38,460 bases of DNA, taken from contig JAEMQZ010000010.1 of the NCBI GenBank assembly GCA_016463595.1, positions 1 through 38,460 of the forward strand, in the 5' to 3' direction. Below, piece after piece: positions 34,411 to 38,460 of the stretch. Both the position numbers and the translations under genes were made by a program. Source of the stretch: Synechococcales cyanobacterium SupBloom_Metag_052. GTDB lineage: Bacteria > Cyanobacteriota > Cyanobacteriia > PCC-6307 > Cyanobiaceae. Position 1 is the stretch's first letter; the number at the start of each line of letters is the position of its first letter. The notes under the pieces are model-generated. The model was not told the origin of the DNA and ran no database searches. It saw only the letters and a list, made by a program, of their open reading frames with translations.

Positions 34411-36006
34411 ATGTCCGCTGCTCAGCAGAACGCCGACGGTGAGATCGGCCGCTCCCCGGCGATCGTGATCCTTGATTTTGGCTCCCAGTATTCGGAGCTG
34501 ATTGCCCGCAGGGTGCGCGAGACCGAGGTGTATTCGCTGGTGATGGGCTATGCCACCACGGCCGAGGAGCTGCGCCAGCTGGCTCCGAAAGGACTCATCC
34601 TCAGCGGTGGCCCCAGTTCGGTTTACGAAGAGGGTGCGCCGGTCTGCGATCCCGCCATCTGGGACCTGGGCATTCCGGTGCTGGGCGTTTGCTATGGCAT
34701 GCAGCTGATGGTGCAGCAGCTGGGCGGCGCCGTGGTGGCTGCCGGCCGGGCCGAATACGGCAAGGCGCCGATCACGGTGGACGATCCGATCGATCTGCTC
34801 ACCAATGTCGAGCAAGGCTCGACGATGTGGATGAGCCATGGCGATTCGGTGCAGTCTCTGCCAGAGGGATTTGTGCGGCTTGCCCACACCGAGAACACTC
34901 CTGAGGCGGCAGTTGCTAATCACGCACGGCGGCTTTATGGCGTGCAGTTCCACCCGGAGGTGGTGCATTCCACGGGCGGCATGGTGATGCTGCGCAACTT
35001 TGTGTATCACATTTGCGGCTGTGAACCCGATTGGACCACGGCCGCTTTCATTGAGGAAGCGATTGCTTCGGTGCGGGAGCAGGTTGGCGAACGTCGAGTG
35101 CTCTTGGCCCTCTCAGGTGGGGTGGATTCCTCCACCCTGGCGTTCCTTTTGCACCAGGCGATCGGTGACCAGCTCACCTGCATGTTTATCGATCAAGGCT
35201 TCATGCGTAAAGGTGAGCCAGAGTTCCTGGTGGAGTTCTTTGATAAGCGTTTCCATATTAATGTGGAATACATTAATGCCCGCGATCGCTTCATTAGTAA
35301 GTTGGCTGGTATTACCGATCCCGAGGAAAAACGTAAGATTATCGGCACCGAATTCATTCGGGTTTTTGAGGAAGAAAGCAAACGCCTTGGCCCCTTTGAT
35401 TTCCTGGCCCAGGGCACCCTCTATCCCGATGTGATCGAGTCGGCTGGCACCAACGTCGATCCCAAAACGGGCGAGCGGGTCGCCGTCAAGATCAAGAGCC
35501 ACCACAACGTTGGCGGCCTGCCCAAGGATCTCCAGTTCAAGCTGGTGGAACCGCTGCGGCGCCTCTTCAAAGATGAGGTGCGCAAGGTGGGGCGCTCCCT
35601 CGGCCTCCCCCAGGAAATCGTTGGTCGCCATCCCTTCCCCGGTCCCGGCCTGGCGATTCGGATCCTGGGCGAAGTAACCGCCGAAAAGCTCAATATCCTG
35701 CGCGACGCCGATCTGGTCGTGCGCGAAGAAGTGAAGAACGCCGGCCTCTATCACGACATCTGGCAGGCCTTTGCTGTGTTGTTGCCCGTTAAAAGTGTGG
35801 GCGTGATGGGGGATAAGCGCACCTACGCCTTTCCGATCGTGCTGCGCTGTGTGTCCTCTGAAGACGGCATGACCGCCGATTGGTCGCGGTTGCCCTACGA
35901 ATTACTGGAAACGATCTCTAATCGCATCGTCAATGAGGTGAAAGGGGTGAATCGGGTCGTCTACGACATCACCAGCAAGCCCCCCGGCACGATCGAGTGG
36001 GAATAA
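34411..36006 (+). CDS. guaA: GMP synthase (glutamine-hydrolysing)
   Basis: GuaA aminates XMP to GMP. The 531 residues comprise a class I glutamine amidotransferase domain (about 15-205) with catalytic C94 (GVCYGMQ), H181 and E183 (QFHPEVVHS), followed by the ATP-pyrophosphatase domain with SGGVDSS (235-241) and a C-terminal dimerisation domain ending KPPGTIEWE. All catalytic residues are present. Base composition is uneven: 35221-35400 is about 44% GC by my count, against 63% at 34501-34560, although the protein is intact. It follows cbiD after 68 bp. Confidence 0.97.
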   Translation: MSAAQQNADGEIGRSPAIVILDFGSQYSELIARRVRETEVYSLVMGYATTAEELRQLAPKGLILSGGPSSVYEEGAPVCDPAIWDLGIPVLGVCYGMQLMVQQLGGAVVAAGRAEYGKAPITVDDPIDLLTNVEQGSTMWMSHGDSVQSLPEGFVRLAHTENTPEAAVANHARRLYGVQFHPEVVHSTGGMVMLRNFVYHICGCEPDWTTAAFIEEAIASVREQVGERRVLLALSGGVDSSTLAFLLHQAIGDQLTCMFIDQGFMRKGEPEFLVEFFDKRFHINVEYINARDRFISKLAGITDPEEKRKIIGTEFIRVFEEESKRLGPFDFLAQGTLYPDVIESAGTNVDPKTGERVAVKIKSHHNVGGLPKDLQFKLVEPLRRLFKDEVRKVGRSLGLPQEIVGRHPFPGPGLAIRILGEVTAEKLNILRDADLVVREEVKNAGLYHDIWQAFAVLLPVKSVGVMGDKRTYAFPIVLRCVSSEDGMTADWSRLPYELLETISNRIVNEVKGVNRVVYDITSKPPGTIEWE

Positions 36007-36018
36007 AGGCCCCTTCCG

Positions 36019-36068
36019 CCCCCTGGTCGGTGGGGCTCCAGTACCACGACCCGATCCCCCCTGGTCGG
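36019..36068. repeat. 12-bp direct repeat between guaA and the next gene
   Basis: CCCCCTGGTCGG is found at 36019-36030 and again at 36057-36068 in the 139-bp spacer after guaA. Offset is 38 bp. The spacer shows no other structure I can support. Confidence 0.55.
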
Positions 36069-36145
36069 CTGGCGGCGGCGCTCCCCGGTTTGGGGCTGGT
36101 GGCACCGGGCCGGCTTCGATACCATCGGGGCCCAGCCACCAACCC

Positions 36146-36757
36146 TTGACGGCCGCCATCGAGCAGGACATCCAGCTGCAGCGCCGCCTTCAGCAGGACA
36201 GCATTCAGCTGGCTGGAAAGACGATCTATCTCAATCCGTTCCTGTACTGGCGCCGCTTCGACGCCAACACGGATCGCTGGCTGCGGGAGCCCGGCCAGCT
36301 GGCGGAGGACCAGATCCAGGCCAACCGGGCCCGCTTTTACCCGGAGCTGGTTTGGGAGCTGCTGCCCCCAGAGGACACCGCCATCAAGGATGGCGCCGTG
36401 GAGATGTTCCTCAAGACCCTGGAGCTGATCAGCACCTTTAATCCAGAGCTCACCTCCGGCCAACTGCTGGAGGTCGAGCGCAAGATGGCGGTCACCAAGA
36501 AGCGGGCGTTTGAGCGTTGGGTGGCCAAATCCCTGCGGCGCCGGCTGCAACAGCAGGCCAGTGAGCGCCGCCGCTTTGACCGCGAGCGCCTGCTACGCAA
36601 CTGGGCCGAGTGGTGCAGCCTCGAGGTCACCCGCCAGGCGGTGCTGCCGTTCACGGCCCTGCTGGTGCTGGCCGTGGTGGGCGGCTGGTGGCTGGGGTCG
36701 CGCCAGCCGGTTAGCCGCGAGGTGATCGTCCAGCCCGGGGTGAGCCGCACACCCTGA
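36146..36757 (+). CDS. Conserved-looking tail-anchored membrane protein, 203 aa, unknown
   Basis: The protein starts (TTG at 36146) MTAAIEQDIQLQRRLQQDSI. It has a compact soluble region with YLNPFLYWRRFDANTDRWLR (28-47), a helical Arg/Lys-rich region (about 120-160) and one membrane helix near the C-terminus (about 167-186, LPFTALLVLAVVGGWWLG). The topology suggests a cytoplasmic domain anchored by its C-terminus. I recall homologs of this layout in marine Synechococcus, but no function. No other start codon fits better: upstream bases are GC-rich spacer. It is followed by another unknown gene after 60 bp. Confidence 0.7.
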   Translation: MTAAIEQDIQLQRRLQQDSIQLAGKTIYLNPFLYWRRFDANTDRWLREPGQLAEDQIQANRARFYPELVWELLPPEDTAIKDGAVEMFLKTLELISTFNPELTSGQLLEVERKMAVTKKRAFERWVAKSLRRRLQQQASERRRFDRERLLRNWAEWCSLEVTRQAVLPFTALLVLAVVGGWWLGSRQPVSREVIVQPGVSRTP

Positions 36758-36817
36758 GCCCGGGGCGGGCAGACTGGGGACATTCAGTAAGCAGTGCGAA
36801 AGCACCTGGTGCCTGCC

Positions 36818-37210
36818 ATGGCGGCTGACCCCCTTGATGCCCTACGGCTGGCCCTGATGCAGGAGGTGTTGCCCGTGGGCATGGCGGTGGTGGAACGGGC
36901 CCGCCGTGGTGGTCCCCGTGATGTGATCGAAGCCTTTACCGACTCCAGCGATCCCTTGGGCACCCTCAAGCAGGAAGGGGATGGCGCCGCCCGCTCCCTG
37001 CGCGACAGCCTCGATCGCCTCCAGCCCGGCCTGGGCAATCCGGTGGTCAAGGTCACCGTTGAGGAGATGGCCGATGGGGACCCGGAGCTCGGCGCCATCG
37101 CCAAGCCAGCGGCCCCCACCGCCGCAGACCGGCTCCTGTTGCAGCAAACCCTGGCCCGGGTGTCCAGCGATCTGGCCGAGCTGCAACAGCGGTTGCTTAC
37201 GGCCCCCTGA
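36818..37210 (+). CDS. Small soluble protein, 130 aa, unknown
   Basis: From ATG 36818 the protein reads MAADPLDALRLALMQEVLPV, GMAVVERARRGGPRDVIEAF, then LGTLKQEGDGAARSLRDSLD and NPVVKVTVEEM, ending in a predicted coiled-coil helix (RLLLQQTLARVSSDLAELQQ). An in-frame GTG at 36794 would add eight residues. No domain is recognised. It follows the tail-anchored protein gene and may share its transcript. The stop codon lies in the loop of a terminator-like hairpin. Confidence 0.65.
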   Translation: MAADPLDALRLALMQEVLPVGMAVVERARRGGPRDVIEAFTDSSDPLGTLKQEGDGAARSLRDSLDRLQPGLGNPVVKVTVEEMADGDPELGAIAKPAAPTAADRLLLQQTLARVSSDLAELQQRLLTAP

Positions 37211-37227
37211 ACGGGGGATTGTTCTTT
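37203..37227 (+). terminator. Possible intrinsic terminator, stop codon in the loop
   Basis: CCCCC (37203-37207) pairs with GGGGG (37213-37217) around TGAAC, whose TGA is the stop codon of the preceding gene. ATTGTTCTTT follows, the most U-rich tail seen behind any hairpin in the window. A second small stem (GCTCT-GCG-AGAGC, 37228-37240) comes right after and would serve sqdX on the other strand as well. Confidence 0.45.
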
Positions 37228-37259
37228 GCTCTGCGAGAGCTCCCCTGCTCCTTAGGCCC

Positions 37260-38393
37260 TTAGGCCACCAGTTGCAGGGGCGGCGTCAGGACTTGGTCGT
37301 AGTAGCGACGCAGCTGGGCGGTGGCTCCGGCCCAGCCCCAGCGCTCGGCTTCCTGGCGGGCATCGAGGCGCAGTTGTTGGCGCCGGCTGGGATCGCCGAG
37401 CAACCGTTGGGTGGCGGCGGTGAGGCTGCCGCTTTCGTCGGGTTCATAGAGGCAGCCATTGAGGCCATCGCTGACGATGTCAGGGATACCGCCCCGGTTG
37501 GCGGCCACCACCGGACAGCCGGCAGCCATGGCTTCGAGCAGCACCAGGCCCAGGGTTTCGGTGCTGGAGGGGAACAGAAAGGCATCGGCGCTGGCATAGG
37601 CGCTGGCCAGGTCGGTGCCGGCCAGGTAGCCCATGAAGGTGGTGGCGGTGCCCTCGAAGATTTTTTCCAGCTGGGCCCGGTATGGGCCATCGCCCACGAG
37701 GGCCAGGCGGCTGCCGGGCAGGGCTTCCAGCACGGGGCGGATGCGGTCGATCTGCTTTTCGGCTGAGAGGCGGCCGATGTAAAGCAGCAGGCTGTCGCTG
37801 GCGCCGTGGTGGCCCAGCAGCCGTTGGCGCATGGCTTCGGAGCGGAGCTCGGGACGAAACAGCTCCGTGTCGACACCCCGTTGCCAGAGGGCGGTGTGCT
37901 GAATGCCGTGCTCGCGTAGCTCCTCGACCATGGCCGTGGAAGTGCAGAGGTTGAGCTGGGCCTGGTTGTGGGCGGCCTTGAGCAGTTCCCAGAGCAGGGG
38001 CTCCAGCATGCCCATGCCGTAGTGCTCCAGGTACTTGGGCAGGTGGGTGTGGTAACTGGCCACTAGGGGGATGCCCTTGGTTTTAGCCAGCCAGATCCCG
38101 CCTAAGCCGAGCACCGCCGGGTTGACCACATGGACCAGGTCCGGGGCGAAGGTGTCGAGGGCCTCAGCCACCGAGGGCCTGGGCAGGGCCAGCTTCAGCT
38201 CCGGATAGAGGGGGAGGGGCATCGCTGGCACGCCGACCACCTGGGCCCCCAGGTAGGTCTCGGGGGCTCCTTCCGGACAAAAGATCATCACGGCATCGCC
38301 GGCGGCCACCAGGTGCTCCACCGTCTTGGTGAGCCGCGTCACAATGCCGTCGACCTTCGGTAGGAAGGTTTCGGTGAAGAAGGCGATCCTCAC
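37260..38393 (-). CDS. sqdX: Sulfoquinovosyltransferase SqdX (sulfolipid synthase)
   Basis: SqdX transfers sulfoquinovose from UDP-sulfoquinovose to diacylglycerol, giving the thylakoid lipid SQDG. The 377 residues form a GT4/GT-B glycosyltransferase: MRIAFFTETFLPKVDGIVTR at the N-terminus, HVVNPAVLGLGGIWLAKTKG, SYHTHLPKYLEHYG (113-126) and the donor-site EX7E motif E279...E287 in SSTETLGLVLLEA. These motifs match cyanobacterial SqdX rather than other GT4 enzymes. The start is GTG at 38391-38393, overlapping a TGA in an upstream frame (GTGA), suggesting translational coupling with a gene beyond the window edge, possibly sqdB. Confidence 0.95.
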   Translation of the reverse strand: MRIAFFTETFLPKVDGIVTRLTKTVEHLVAAGDAVMIFCPEGAPETYLGAQVVGVPAMPLPLYPELKLALPRPSVAEALDTFAPDLVHVVNPAVLGLGGIWLAKTKGIPLVASYHTHLPKYLEHYGMGMLEPLLWELLKAAHNQAQLNLCTSTAMVEELREHGIQHTALWQRGVDTELFRPELRSEAMRQRLLGHHGASDSLLLYIGRLSAEKQIDRIRPVLEALPGSRLALVGDGPYRAQLEKIFEGTATTFMGYLAGTDLASAYASADAFLFPSSTETLGLVLLEAMAAGCPVVAANRGGIPDIVSDGLNGCLYEPDESGSLTAATQRLLGDPSRRQQLRLDARQEAERWGWAGATAQLRRYYDQVLTPPLQLVA

Positions 38394-38460
38394 GAGGGCT
38401 GGCTGGGACGCATGGGTGGGGGCGGAGGGGCGGACGGGCGGCCGGGCTCAGGCCGGCGCC
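38390..38460 (-). other. Upstream reading frame entering from the window edge, end overlapping sqdX start
   Basis: On the minus strand a frame is open from the window edge through Pro-rich codons and ATG (38411-38413) to TGA at 38390-38392, sharing GTGA with the sqdX start. It could be the C-terminus of the upstream gene or a seven-residue leader (MRPSQPS). In another frame a TGA at 38448-38450 could instead be the end of the upstream gene. Too little sequence is present to choose. Confidence 0.3.

Noticed and set aside
16912-35289. HIP1-type octamer GCGATCGC
   Set aside because: Only four copies noticed (16912, 18106, 19920, 35282); too few to claim the HIP1 enrichment seen in some freshwater cyanobacteria.
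1-38460. CRISPR array, insertion sequence or prophage
   Set aside because: No regularly spaced repeats, transposase motifs, terminal inverted repeats with target duplications, or phage structural genes were seen.

Overview
The window is about 38 kb of dense, GC-rich chromosome from a picocyanobacterium. It is most like the high-GC Cyanobium / Synechococcus 'alpha-cyanobacterial' group. The clues are a Gap2-type GAPDH, a sulfolipid synthase (SqdX), a glycine-rich cyanobacterial RNA-binding protein, a lumenal Cyp38-like isomerase, a photorespiratory-type aminotransferase and several small proteins that I associate with picocyanobacteria. The gene order ftsY - phosphatase - argH - rbp - dus ... 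grpE - dnaJ - tusA-like - rsgA - ebfC/murB/murC - gap2 - thiL - cyp - efp - accB - pdxA matches, as I remember it, the conserved backbone of marine Synechococcus and Prochlorococcus. No database search was possible.

Layout. 1-7535: ftsY, a GAF/PP2C (RsbU-like) phosphatase and argH on the plus strand, then the RRM protein, dusA on the minus strand, and an HI0933-type flavoprotein starting only 6 bp away on the plus strand. 7528-11921: a type IV pilus motor block on the minus strand in the order pilB, pilT, pilC, visibly lower in GC than its surroundings. 12027-15316: a plus-strand chaperone and ribosome-assembly group (grpE, dnaJ, a TusA-like protein, rsgA). 15349-18251: the minus-strand operon murC-murB-ebfC. 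18388-22883: gap2, the minus-strand pair cyp38-like/thiL, then efp-accB. 22947-25305: pdxA, an SDR-type nucleotide-sugar-like epimerase and two very small membrane-protein genes.

25362-31818 looks more accessory: a lower-GC CPA1 antiporter, an HNH nuclease divergent from a HARP-like SNF2 helicase, a small exported protein, a half-length AbrB-type membrane protein, three small unknown proteins and a lone tRNA-Gly(CCC). 31955-38460 returns to core metabolism: an alanine/serine-glyoxylate aminotransferase divergent from cbiD, then guaA, two unknown small proteins and sqdX, whose upstream neighbour runs off the window.

How the genes work together: FtsY and EF-P serve protein targeting and synthesis; GrpE/DnaJ serve folding; MurB and MurC catalyse successive steps of peptidoglycan precursor synthesis; PilB/PilT/PilC extend, retract and anchor type IV pili, but no pilin or secretin gene is present here; Gap2 belongs to the Calvin cycle and the aminotransferase to photorespiration; AccB starts lipid synthesis and SqdX completes sulfolipid; ThiL, PdxA and CbiD make cofactors. 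I found no CRISPR array, transposase, prophage or obvious new multi-gene system. The best leads are a C-terminal zinc-ribbon on PilB, the HARP-helicase/HNH pair, a possible unannotated reading frame coupled to the helicase start, a perfect 26-bp palindrome, and several very tight or overlapping divergent starts.
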